Source: Syntrophomonadaceae bacterium (lineage in GTDB: Bacteria; Bacillota; Dethiobacteria; DTU022). Taken from it: 6,308 nt of DNA. Shown here piece by piece: positions 1-6,308 of the stretch; the first letter of the stretch is position 1; each line of letters begins with the position of its first letter. The notes under the pieces are model-generated. The model saw only the letters and a list, made by a program, of their open reading frames with translations, searched no databases and was not told the origin of the DNA. The DNA lies in contig PWEB01000208.1 in the NCBI GenBank assembly GCA_003553305.1, positions 1-6,308 of the forward strand, given 5' to 3'. The translations under genes and the position numbers were made by a program.

Positions 1-1403
1 ATAGTCATATTCGGTTCTACCGGAATTAGTTTGGCAATCCGGTCAACTTCGGCATAAGGTATGGCCAAAACCCGGCCCACATCTCGAACGGCGGCCCGGG
101 CTGCCATGGTTCCAAAAGTAATAATCTGGGCAACCCGTTCCTGCCCGTACTTTTCACAAACATAATCCATAATTCGGTCCCGCTTATCATCACAAAAATC
201 GATGTCAATATCAGGCATGGTGACCCGTTCCGGGTTCAAAAAACGCTCGAACAACAAACCATGCTGAAGCGGTTCTATATTAGTAATCCCGAGACAGTAA
301 GCGACCAAACTGCCGGCAGCTGACCCACGCCCCGGACCGACAATTACTTTTTCTTTTTTTGCAAAAGCAATAAGATCCCAGACAATCAAAAAGTAGTTCG
401 AAAAGCCCATCTGCTTGATTACATCAAGCTCGTATTCAAGCCTCTCCTTCATCTCTGGCGTTATCTCACTGTAGCGTGCTTCCATTCCTTCATAGCAAAC
501 CTTATCAATATAAGCATTGACATCATCTTCCCCCTCGGGAAGCTTGTACTCAGGCAAATGCCTTTGCGAAAAATCTTTTTCAACAGTGCAGCGTTCTGCT
601 ATCCAGACGCTGTTACTGATTGCTTCCGGACAATCGGGAAAGAGGGCGGCCATCTCCTCTTCCGTCTTGAAGTAAAACTCCTGCGAACCAAATTTCATCC
701 GCTCAGTTTCATTTACTGTTTTACCGGTCTGAATGCAGAGCAAAACATCATGAACCTCTGCATCATTCCGCGACAAATAGTGAACATCGTTGGAAGCAAC
801 CAGGGGAATTCCTTGATCTGAACTAAGCTGCTTTAATGCACTGTTCACTTCTTTCTGTTCCGGCAGATCATGATCATGCAGTTCTAAAAAATAATTCTCT
901 TTACCAAAAAGGTCCCGGTAATAACAAGCCGTCTCCCGCGCTTTTTCAAACTGTCCCTGCATAATAAAGGTGGGGATTTCCCCGGCCAGGCAGGCGCTTA
1001 AGGCAATCAGGCCTTCATTGTGTGCTTCGAGCAATTCCCGGTCAACGCGCGGCTTGTAATAAAAACCTTCCATGTAAGCGGCTGAAACCAGTCGCATCAA
1101 GTTGCGGTAACCGGTTTCATTTTCGGCTAAAAGGACCAGGTGATACTGCGAATCATCTCTTCTGGCTTCTTTTTGAAATCGTGAACGGGGAGCAACATAT
1201 ACTTCACAACCCAGGATCGGTTTCACCCCGGCTTCTTTAGCAGCCCTGTAAAAATCAATTACCCCAAACATTGTACCGTGGTCAGTAACTGCCACAGCAG
1301 GCATATTAAGCTCAGCAGCGCGTTTCACCAAACTTTTTACTCTTGCCGCACCGTCAAGTAAACTGTATTCGCAGTGACAATGCAGGTGCACAAAATTGCT
1401 CAT
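1..1403 (-). CDS. dnaE: DNA polymerase III subunit alpha, DnaE type (N-terminal part, runs off left edge)
   Basis: Catalytic subunit of the replicative DNA polymerase, cytoplasmic, template-directed DNA synthesis. My own reading of the minus strand gives 467 uninterrupted codons from ATG at 1403; the reading frame is still open at position 1, so roughly 40% of a usual 1,100-1,200-residue protein is present. Residues 1 to about 210 are the PHP domain, opening with HLHCHCEYSLLDG at 6-18, then TDHG at 40-43, CEVYVAP from 66, CLAGEIP after H128, ELHDHDLPEQ from about 174 and NDVHYL from 205. The polymerase core follows: GPGRGSAAGSLVAY near 354-367 and PDIDIDF with acidic residues D398, D400 and D402, matching the catalytic aspartates of family C polymerases. 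PHP at the very N-terminus and no inserted exonuclease domain make this DnaE rather than PolC. A GGAGGG site 6 bases upstream supports the start. The gene is divergent from the AI-2E family gene, so it begins its own transcription unit. Confidence 0.97.
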   Translation of the reverse strand, partial: MSNFVHLHCHCEYSLLDGAARVKSLVKRAAELNMPAVAVTDHGTMFGVIDFYRAAKEAGVKPILGCEVYVAPRSRFQKEARRDDSQYHLVLLAENETGYRNLMRLVSAAYMEGFYYKPRVDRELLEAHNEGLIALSACLAGEIPTFIMQGQFEKARETACYYRDLFGKENYFLELHDHDLPEQKEVNSALKQLSSDQGIPLVASNDVHYLSRNDAEVHDVLLCIQTGKTVNETERMKFGSQEFYFKTEEEMAALFPDCPEAISNSVWIAERCTVEKDFSQRHLPEYKLPEGEDDVNAYIDKVCYEGMEARYSEITPEMKERLEYELDVIKQMGFSNYFLIVWDLIAFAKKEKVIVGPGRGSAAGSLVAYCLGITNIEPLQHGLLFERFLNPERVTMPDIDIDFCDDKRDRIMDYVCEKYGQERVAQIITFGTMAARAAVRDVGRVLAIPYAEVDRIAKLIPVEPNMT

Positions 1404-1409
1404 AGTTAA

Positions 1410-1415
1410 CCCTCC
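1410..1415 (-). promoter_or_regulatory. Ribosome binding site of dnaE
   Basis: The minus strand reads GGAGGG, then six bases, then the ATG at 1403. This is a near-ideal Shine-Dalgarno match and spacing and fixes the dnaE start. Confidence 0.85.
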
Positions 1416-1490
1416 GCCTGACTTCTAAATTCTCTTTTCATATCTTTCGACTTCTGACTGAGCAGATCCTTCAGGACATCAAATACTTTC

Positions 1491-1519
1491 AATATATATC
1501 AGGTTCGCTTTTTTTGAAA
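1491..1519 (-). promoter_or_regulatory. dnaE: Weak candidate promoter for dnaE
   Basis: On the minus strand TTTCAA (1514-1519) is followed after 17 bases by TATATT (1491-1496). The -10-like box is good but the -35-like box is poor, matching TTGACA at only three of six positions. Transcription from here would give a leader of roughly 80 bases before dnaE. It is the best candidate I see in the interval, which must hold a dnaE promoter because the upstream gene points the other way, but the exact boxes are uncertain. Confidence 0.25.
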
Positions 1520-1528
1520 CGCACTTTG

Positions 1529-1537
1529 TGGTACAAT
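1529..1537 (+). promoter_or_regulatory. Extended -10 promoter for the AI-2E family gene
   Basis: The sequence TGGTACAAT is an extended -10 element (TGN followed by a 5/6 match to TATAAT). There is no good -35 at 17 bases; that position is only a T-run, which is common where the extended -10 compensates. A start about seven bases downstream would give a leader of about 40 bases to the GTG at 1586. Confidence 0.5.
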
Positions 1538-1571
1538 AGGACACAACATTTACTTATCCGGTAATTATTAT

Positions 1572-1578
1572 AAAGGAG
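1572..1578 (+). promoter_or_regulatory. Ribosome binding site deciding a GTG start
   Basis: AAAGGAG ends seven bases before the GTG at 1586. The strong match and spacing are the reason to accept the non-ATG start for the membrane protein gene. Confidence 0.85.
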
Positions 1579-1585
1579 TTTTGCC

Positions 1586-2662
1586 GTGTTTAATGATCGG
1601 GAAACTCGACTGGCCTTAAAAATCGTCCTGACTGCCGCAGCAGTTTTTGCTATCATCTGGCTTCTTGTTCAGTTGGCGCCGGTTATCTCCATCATTATTG
1701 TCGCCGTCTTTATTGTCTATACGATCTCTCCCGTGGTCAACTACCTGGTCAGTAAAAAAATAAGGCCTATCCTGGCTGCCATGTTCACCTCGCTAATCAT
1801 ACTTATTATTGTAGTCCTCTTTTTTTACTTCCTCATCCCTGTTCTGATCCTGGAAATGAGAGAAGTGGTTATTTTCATGACCACCGAACTTATTCAGGAC
1901 CTGCCGATACTGATCGCTGAATTTGAAGATCTGGACGATCGGTTCAACCTTCAGTTAACCGAAACCTTTGTGGAATACAGCAACCAGTTTATCAGGCAGG
2001 CTCCGAGTAACGTCCAGCAAATATTACGCTACATTACCGGTCTGTCTATGGATTTGGTGGGACGGGTCTGGGTAGTCCTGGCCATGGTTTTTGTTGTATT
2101 TTATATGGTTCAGGACCTGGGTAAAGTCAAGCAAAACCTGACCCTCCTCTTCCCCCAGATTTATAAAGAAAACGTGCATCATATTTTAAGCATCATTGAC
2201 CAGAAAGTGGGCGACTATATCCGCGGCACCCTGCTTAAATGTGCATTTGTCGGTCTGCTGACCTGGGTCGGCCTCAGTGTGCTGGACATGCCATTTGCCC
2301 TGATCCTGGGAATCCTGGCCGGCTTGTTTAATATAATACTTTACATCGGGCCGGTTTTGGCGACCATCCCCGCCCTGCTATTAAGCATGATGCCCGGAAC
2401 TCCAAGCATTTTCCTGATCCTGTTTCTCTATATCTTTGTCCAGATCCTCGATGCTTTTGCTTTCACGCCGGTTTTTCTGGGCAGAGCAACGGACCTAAGT
2501 CCGCTGACCGTTATTGTAATCGTATTGATTGGCGGCCAGTTGATGGGCCTGCTGGGTATTGTGCTTGCCATTCCCATTGCAGCAACCTTAAAAGTCCTTC
2601 TACACCACTATTACCTCGACCGTCGTAAACTCGAGGGAGCAAAACACTCGGCAAAGACCTAA
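1586..2662 (+). CDS. AI-2E family (PerM/UPF0118) membrane transporter
   Basis: A 358-residue polytopic inner-membrane protein, the usual length for this family, starting at GTG behind a strong AAAGGAG site. Hydrophobic segments are visible at about 10-31, 33-54, 62-88, 155-175, 214-231, 234-268, 274-300 and 308-342, with a more polar region at about 90-150 between the third and fourth. This is the family's architecture of three N-terminal spans, an extracytoplasmic region and a C-terminal bundle. The conserved C-terminal signatures are present: YIGPVLATIPALLL, then GRATDLSPLTVIVIVLIGG followed by GLLGIVLAIPIAA. Family members have been linked to autoinducer-2 export (E. coli TqsA), sodium/proton antiport and permease-like roles, so the substrate here cannot be told from sequence. 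The gene is monocistronic by position: dnaE is divergent upstream and trmL is convergent downstream with a 4-bp overlap of the coding ends. Confidence 0.93.
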   Translation: MFNDRETRLALKIVLTAAAVFAIIWLLVQLAPVISIIIVAVFIVYTISPVVNYLVSKKIRPILAAMFTSLIILIIVVLFFYFLIPVLILEMREVVIFMTTELIQDLPILIAEFEDLDDRFNLQLTETFVEYSNQFIRQAPSNVQQILRYITGLSMDLVGRVWVVLAMVFVVFYMVQDLGKVKQNLTLLFPQIYKENVHHILSIIDQKVGDYIRGTLLKCAFVGLLTWVGLSVLDMPFALILGILAGLFNIILYIGPVLATIPALLLSMMPGTPSIFLILFLYIFVQILDAFAFTPVFLGRATDLSPLTVIVIVLIGGQLMGLLGIVLAIPIAATLKVLLHHYYLDRRKLEGAKHSAKT

Positions 2663-3117
2663 CTCATCCCGGGGAATCCCTGCTGTCTTAGCGCCTCATA
2701 CAAAACCAGGGCTGCAGAATTTCCCAGGTTCAAAGAACGCGGGATCTGCTCTACCATCGGGATGCGGACCACCACTCCAGCTTCTTCCAATATACCCTGA
2801 TCCAACCCTTTCGTTTCGCTGCCGAAAACAAGAAAGTCATCCGGCCGGTATTCGAGATGGTGATAAAGCTGTCCGCCCCTGGTCGTAAAAAATACAAACC
2901 GCGCAGCAGGATAGGCTTTTTTCAGATCATTAAAATCCCGGTGCACCTTTAAATCCAGGTACTGCCAGTAATCCAGTCCTGAACGGCGCACCTCCCGTTC
3001 AGAAAGTGAAAACCCGAGTGGTTCAACCAGGTGCAGCCTGGTTCCGGTCATAACGCAAGTCCGGGCAACATTTCCTGTATTCTGCGGTATTTCCGGCTCT
3101 ACTAAAACCAGGTCCAT
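2659..3117 (-). CDS. trmL: tRNA (cytidine/uridine(34)-2'-O)-methyltransferase TrmL
   Basis: A 152-residue SPOUT-class methyltransferase, the full length for TrmL (YibK/CspR), expected to transfer a methyl group from S-adenosylmethionine to the ribose 2'-OH of wobble nucleotide 34 in certain leucine tRNAs. The three SPOUT motifs are intact: EPEIPQNTGNVART at 7-20, FGSETKGL at 98-105, and RIPM at 118-121 followed by RSLNLGNSAALVLYEALRQ at 127-145, which form the trefoil-knot cofactor site. The protein has no extra RNA-binding domain, which separates TrmL from the longer TrmH/RlmB methylases. ATG at 3117 has a GAGGGA site ten bases upstream. It is the last gene of the minus-strand cluster, 34 bp after the Lon-like gene, and its stop overlaps the stop of the convergent AI-2E gene. 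Confidence 0.95.
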   Translation of the reverse strand: MDLVLVEPEIPQNTGNVARTCVMTGTRLHLVEPLGFSLSEREVRRSGLDYWQYLDLKVHRDFNDLKKAYPAARFVFFTTRGGQLYHHLEYRPDDFLVFGSETKGLDQGILEEAGVVVRIPMVEQIPRSLNLGNSAALVLYEALRQQGFPGMS

Positions 3118-3127
3118 AAATTAGCTA

Positions 3128-3133
3128 TCCCTC
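3128..3133 (-). promoter_or_regulatory. Ribosome binding site of trmL
   Basis: The minus strand reads GAGGGA ten bases before the ATG at 3117, within the 34-bp gap after the Lon-like gene. The spacing is slightly long but acceptable. I see no terminator in this gap, so trmL is probably on the same message as the gene before it. Confidence 0.6.
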
Positions 3134-3151
3134 ATTTAATGTGATCTAAAC

Positions 3152-5563
3152 TTATTGTGTATCCTGGGCCGGTGATTCCTGCTGTCTCTTTAAAACCTCA
3201 TTGAAGTGCTTAAGTTTCTGCAGCACCTTATCATTAAAACTGTCCTCGCTAAATTTGCCTTCCTCGATGAGATCACCGACCTCTAACCCGCTTAGCAATT
3301 CTATGCCATCGTCTGCGGTGTTAATGGTATATATGTTAAATTGGCCATTTTCGACCGCCTCAATCACTTCTTTTTTAAGCATTAATGATTTGCGGTTCTT
3401 TTCAGGCACGATTACACCCTGCGACCCACTCAGGCCCTTTTTCTTGCAGGACATAAAATAACCTTCAATCTTGTTATTTATTCCGCCAACCGGTTGAATC
3501 TCTCCTTTTTGATTAATCGAACCGGTAACAGCAAGATCCTGCCTCAGGGGAACTTCTCCCAGGCTGGAGAGCAGACAGAACAGCTCAGCTGCGGAAGCGC
3601 TGTCGCCATCAACACCCCCGTAGGACTGTTCAAAACATAAACTGGCGCTTAGATTAAGCGGGGTGAGCGGACCATAACGGGAACCGAGATAACCGTTCAT
3701 AATCAAAACTCCCTTACTATGAATATTTCCGCTTAAATCACTTTCCCGCTCAATATTTATAATCCCCTTCCGTCCGGGATAGGTCGAAGCGGTGATCCTG
3801 GAAGGACGTCCGAAACGATAATCGCCCTGATCAATCACTGAAAGAGCATTTACCTGGCCAACTTTTTCACCTTCCAGATCAAGCAGAATCTCCTCTTCTT
3901 CGATTGATTCTAAAATTTTCTGCTCGATCTTATCAGACCGGTAAACCATTTCTTCCAGAGCTTTTTCAACATCCTCTCTGCCAATCAGGTCATTTCCTCC
4001 TAAATCAGCCCAGGTGTCTGCTTCAACCAGCAGATCAACTATTTCATTAAAGCGGGTGCTTAACTTGCCCTGCTTTTCGGTAAGCCGGGTACTGTATTCA
4101 ACGATTTCGGCAACCGCTGAGCTGTTAAAATGACGCAGCTTTTGTTTATCGCAGTGAAAAGAAATAAAGCTGGCCATCGTACTGAAATTATCGTCTTCCC
4201 GATCCATTTCCGTATCAAAATCAGATTTTATTTTAAACAACTTGCGAAAATCTTCATCGTAATGATAAAGCAGTTGATAAATAAAAGGGTTGCCGATCAT
4301 GACAACTTTTATATCAAGCGGTATTGGCTGTGGTCGCAGAGTCGACATGGCCACCAGCCCAAAATGCTCACTGATATTCTCAATACGGATTTCCCCGGTC
4401 CGCAAAACACGCTTTAATACTTCCCAGGACTGGACGGAGGTCAGCAAATCCCTGGCCTGCAAAATCAGGTAACCCCCGTTAGCCCTGTGCAGTGCACCGG
4501 GTTTGATCATTGAAAAATCTGTCACCACCGTCCCAAACCGGTTCTCATACTCGACCCGCCCGACCAGGTTGTAGTAAGAAGGATTAGTTTCATAAACCAT
4601 GGGCGCGCCTTCACTATGACGATTATCGACAAATAAATTCACCTCATAGCGCCGGTCGCTCTGTTTTTGACTCTGCTGCTGAAACATTAATAGCGGATTT
4701 TGCTGTTCTTCCTCATCACTTCTGAAATCTGACAGGTTGGAGATTACATCTTCCTGAAAAGCCTGCAAATAATCTTTAACTGCCGGATACTGATCGTATT
4801 CTTCCATCAGGTCGCTAAAAAGATGGCCGATCGCCGTATAGCCAATTTTTTTATCGAGTTCTTTAAGCTTTTCTTTCAGATCTTTTTCCAGCTTTTGAAC
4901 CCGGCGCATAATTTCCATGGCTTTGATCTGCACTTCCGTCGATTTTTTCTCCATTTCATCCCTGGTTTCCTGATCTAACTTGCTGTATTCTTCTTCATCA
5001 ACCTGTTCACCCTCATGAAGTGGAATAGTTACAAATCCCGAACTGGTTCTTTTTAAGGCAAATCCCTTTTCCTGGGCAAACTTGTTAAGCTCTTCTAAGT
5101 GTTCAGACCGCGCTTCCTGAAACTCCTTGACATAAGCATTCTTCTGAGTTTCATAATCTTCTCCGTCAAAAGCCTTGGGAATAGTCTCTTTCAAATCTTC
5201 CAACAGCTCTTCAATGTGCTGGCGTAGATCTGTTCCAGATCCGGCGGGAAGGTTTAAAGCGATCGGCTCCCCAGGATTCTCAAAATTATAAACATAAACC
5301 CAGTCATCGGGAACCGCTTCTTCAGCAGAAAGCTTTTTCACAATCGATTGAGCATAGCTGGATTTTCCAGTGCCGGGCAAACCGGTCATAAATATATTGT
5401 AGCCCGGGCGTTTGATACGCAGTCCAAATTCAGTAGCTTTAACCGCTCTTTCCTGCCCAAGCATGCCTTGCAGAGGATCTACCTCAGCAGTAGTTTCAAA
5501 GTTGACATTTTTTAAGTCACATACCAACCTGAGCGCTTTTTTGTCTAGTTTTTCAATGGCCAT
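3152..5563 (-). CDS. Lon-family ATP-dependent protease (AAA_32 plus Lon_C type)
   Basis: An 803-residue cytoplasmic AAA+ serine protease of the non-classical Lon group that lacks the LonA N-terminal substrate domain (the YcbZ/LonH-like architecture, family S16). Walker A is GLPGTGKS at 61-68. A charged, coiled-coil-like stretch lies at about 190-240 and a glutamine-rich patch near 293-300. The ATPase resumes with HRANGGYLILQARDLL (Walker B region, about 359-374), IGNPFIYQLLY near 422 (sensor 1 region) and DEDFRKLFK after it (likely arginine finger). The proteolytic domain spans about 565-770, with catalytic S655 in DGDSAS and K698 in GGINNK; the 43-residue separation equals that of the E. coli Lon dyad (S679/K722). 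The start ATG has GAAAGGGG nine bases upstream, inside the end of nth, which it overlaps by 19 bp. Oddity: Q369 sits where an acidic Walker B residue is expected. The specific substrates are unknown. Confidence 0.93.
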   Translation of the reverse strand: MAIEKLDKKALRLVCDLKNVNFETTAEVDPLQGMLGQERAVKATEFGLRIKRPGYNIFMTGLPGTGKSSYAQSIVKKLSAEEAVPDDWVYVYNFENPGEPIALNLPAGSGTDLRQHIEELLEDLKETIPKAFDGEDYETQKNAYVKEFQEARSEHLEELNKFAQEKGFALKRTSSGFVTIPLHEGEQVDEEEYSKLDQETRDEMEKKSTEVQIKAMEIMRRVQKLEKDLKEKLKELDKKIGYTAIGHLFSDLMEEYDQYPAVKDYLQAFQEDVISNLSDFRSDEEEQQNPLLMFQQQSQKQSDRRYEVNLFVDNRHSEGAPMVYETNPSYYNLVGRVEYENRFGTVVTDFSMIKPGALHRANGGYLILQARDLLTSVQSWEVLKRVLRTGEIRIENISEHFGLVAMSTLRPQPIPLDIKVVMIGNPFIYQLLYHYDEDFRKLFKIKSDFDTEMDREDDNFSTMASFISFHCDKQKLRHFNSSAVAEIVEYSTRLTEKQGKLSTRFNEIVDLLVEADTWADLGGNDLIGREDVEKALEEMVYRSDKIEQKILESIEEEEILLDLEGEKVGQVNALSVIDQGDYRFGRPSRITASTYPGRKGIINIERESDLSGNIHSKGVLIMNGYLGSRYGPLTPLNLSASLCFEQSYGGVDGDSASAAELFCLLSSLGEVPLRQDLAVTGSINQKGEIQPVGGINNKIEGYFMSCKKKGLSGSQGVIVPEKNRKSLMLKKEVIEAVENGQFNIYTINTADDGIELLSGLEVGDLIEEGKFSEDSFNDKVLQKLKHFNEVLKRQQESPAQDTQ

Positions 5564-6231
5564 TCATCATTTCCCCTTTCTAATATCAAAAAACACCATT
5601 CATTTAAAAAACAGTTTTTGCACTGCGGATTCCTGGCCTGACACAATGTCCGTCCGTGAGCAATCAAACGGTGGTGCGAAGCAATCCACTGATCCTGCGG
5701 GATTACCATTTTCAACTGCTCTTCAACTGCATCAACATTTTTGCCATCTGCCAGGCCTAAGCGCCTGGATACCCGAAAAACATGAGTATCGACAGCTAAA
5801 GCCGGCTGCCCGTAAGCACTGCTAATAATTATATTGGCTGTTTTTCGTCCTACCCCGGGCAATTTGATCAATTCCGCAAACTGATCGGGAACCCGTCCAC
5901 CGTGCTGCTCAACTATAATTTTGCTTGCCTCAACCAAATAACTCGCTTTATGGCGGTAAAGACCGACCCTTTTCAGGTAAGGTTCCAAATCAGAAGGCTT
6001 TCTCCGGGCCATTTCATAAGCTGTCGGTAAGGCTTCAAAGAGCCGGGCCGTAATCTTATTAACCTGCTGATCCGTAGTCTGAGCAGAAAGAACGGTTGCC
6101 ACAAGCAGCTGAAAAGAATTATCATAAACCAGGCCAGTTTTTACCTGTGGATAATGCATGGCAAGCATTTTCAAAACTTGCTCAATGCGTTTTTTTTCTT
6201 GTTCATGTTGATTGACCTTCACGCTGGACAT
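5545..6231 (-). CDS. nth: Endonuclease III (bifunctional DNA glycosylase/AP lyase)
   Basis: A 228-residue base-excision repair enzyme that removes oxidised pyrimidines such as thymine glycol and cleaves the resulting abasic site by beta-elimination. The helix-hairpin-helix is LPGVGRKTANIII at 124-136 with catalytic lysine K130, and the catalytic aspartate is D148 in AVDTHVFRVSRRLGL. The [4Fe-4S] cluster loop is complete, C197-x6-C204-x2-C207-x5-C213. All these residues are offset by exactly ten from E. coli Nth (K120, D138, C187 to C203), so the core has no insertions or deletions and the N-terminus is ten residues longer. The protein also extends 15 residues past the last cysteine. No Shine-Dalgarno site precedes the ATG at 6231, and a good promoter -10 ends only five bases before it, so the transcript may be leaderless. 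I see no better in-frame start downstream. It is the first gene of the nth-lon-trmL cluster; its last 19 bp overlap the protease gene. Confidence 0.96.
   Translation of the reverse strand: MSSVKVNQHEQEKKRIEQVLKMLAMHYPQVKTGLVYDNSFQLLVATVLSAQTTDQQVNKITARLFEALPTAYEMARRKPSDLEPYLKRVGLYRHKASYLVEASKIIVEQHGGRVPDQFAELIKLPGVGRKTANIIISSAYGQPALAVDTHVFRVSRRLGLADGKNVDAVEEQLKMVIPQDQWIASHHRLIAHGRTLCQARNPQCKNCFLNEWCFLILERGNDEWPLKN
5573..5580 (-). promoter_or_regulatory. Ribosome binding site of the Lon-like gene, inside nth
   Basis: The minus strand reads GAAAGGGG nine bases before the ATG at 5563. It lies within the last codons of nth, so ribosomes finishing nth pass directly over it; this suggests translational coupling. 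Confidence 0.7.
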
Positions 6232-6241
6232 ACATTATTAT
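6212..6241 (+). promoter_or_regulatory. Candidate rightward promoter overlapping the nth promoter
   Basis: On the plus strand TTGACC (6212-6217, inside the start of nth) is followed after 18 bases by TATTAT (6236-6241); each box matches the consensus at five of six positions. It would fire rightward from about 6248. The 60 bases downstream hold purine-rich sequence (AGGAAGG at 6286-6292) but no start codon at suitable spacing before the window ends, so no target gene can be named. It could be chance similarity in AT-rich DNA. Confidence 0.35.
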
Positions 6242-6265
6242 AGATCGTCAGGGCTGATCGGTAAA
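6237..6265 (-). promoter_or_regulatory. nth: Sigma-A-type promoter for nth
   Basis: On the minus strand TTTACC (6260-6265, four of six matches to TTGACA) is followed after exactly 17 bases by a perfect TATAAT (6237-6242). Transcription would start about 6231-6229, that is at or next to the nth start codon. It is probably the promoter of the whole nth-lon-trmL cluster. Confidence 0.6.
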
Positions 6266-6308
6266 GGACAAGTAAGAATTTTATCAGGAAGGAATTCACA
6301 GAAGAAAG

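Noticed and set aside
558..1240. Two plus-strand open frames (558-821 and 1022-1240) and one minus-strand frame (26-208) within the dnaE region.
   Set aside because: All lie within the continuous dnaE frame, which carries clear PHP and polymerase motifs; they are shadows.
1420..1455. Seven-base direct repeat GACTTCT at 1420-1426 and 1449-1455 in the dnaE leader, as a possible operator.
   Set aside because: Short, not symmetrical, and 29 bases apart; this could easily arise by chance and no known regulator site matches.
1514..1537. TTGAAA at 1514-1519 as the -35 partner of TACAAT at 1532-1537 on the plus strand.
   Set aside because: The spacer is only 12 bases, too short for sigma-A; the extended -10 explains the promoter better.
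2613..2636. Inverted repeat CCTCGA...TCGAGG near the end of the AI-2E gene as a terminator.
   Set aside because: Only six pairs around a loop of about 11-12 bases, with no T-run on either strand, and it lies within coding sequence.
5412..5825. A 137-codon open frame on the plus strand opposite nth and the start of the Lon-like gene.
   Set aside because: It lies antisense to two well-supported conserved genes, has no ribosome binding site that I can see, and its composition resembles no known family; it is a shadow frame.
6266..6308. Purine-rich AGGAAGG at 6286-6292 as the ribosome binding site of a rightward gene.
   Set aside because: No ATG, GTG or TTG follows within the window at usable spacing, so no gene can be supported.

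Overview
The window looks like ordinary chromosomal housekeeping DNA from a low-to-moderate GC Gram-positive bacterium, probably a clostridial (Firmicutes) lineage. The evidence is strong purine-rich Shine-Dalgarno sites, a DnaE-type polymerase with a well-preserved PHP domain, and a long AAA-type Lon relative of the sort common in anaerobic Firmicutes. The lineage is an inference; no rRNA or other decisive marker is present. I see no insertion sequence, phage gene, CRISPR array, tRNA or rRNA.

Layout from left to right. (1) Positions 1-1403, minus strand: the N-terminal 467 codons of DNA polymerase III alpha subunit (dnaE). The gene runs off the left edge and its frame is intact throughout. 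(2) Positions 1404-1585: a 182-bp divergent intergenic region with the dnaE leader and the promoter and ribosome binding site of the next gene. (3) Positions 1586-2662, plus strand: an AI-2E/PerM-family membrane protein with a GTG start. (4) Positions 2659-6231, minus strand: a compact three-gene cluster transcribed leftward in the order nth (endonuclease III), a Lon-family ATP-dependent protease, and trmL (tRNA wobble 2'-O-methyltransferase). nth and the protease gene overlap by 19 bp, and trmL follows 34 bp after the protease. The trmL and AI-2E genes meet tail to tail with a 4-bp overlap and no recognisable terminator. (5) Positions 6232-6308: the region upstream of nth. It carries a good sigma-A-type promoter for nth, apparently so close that the transcript would begin at or next to the start codon, and an oppositely directed promoter-like sequence using nearly the same -10 bases.

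The genes cover replication (DnaE), base-excision repair (Nth), protein quality control (Lon-like) and tRNA modification (TrmL), plus a membrane transporter or exporter of uncertain substrate. No single pathway joins them. The nth-lon-trmL arrangement indicates co-transcription but does not by itself show a shared function. I do not find convincing evidence of an undescribed system. The most notable points are the likely leaderless, possibly bidirectional promoter at nth, and an apparently altered Walker B motif in the Lon-like protein.
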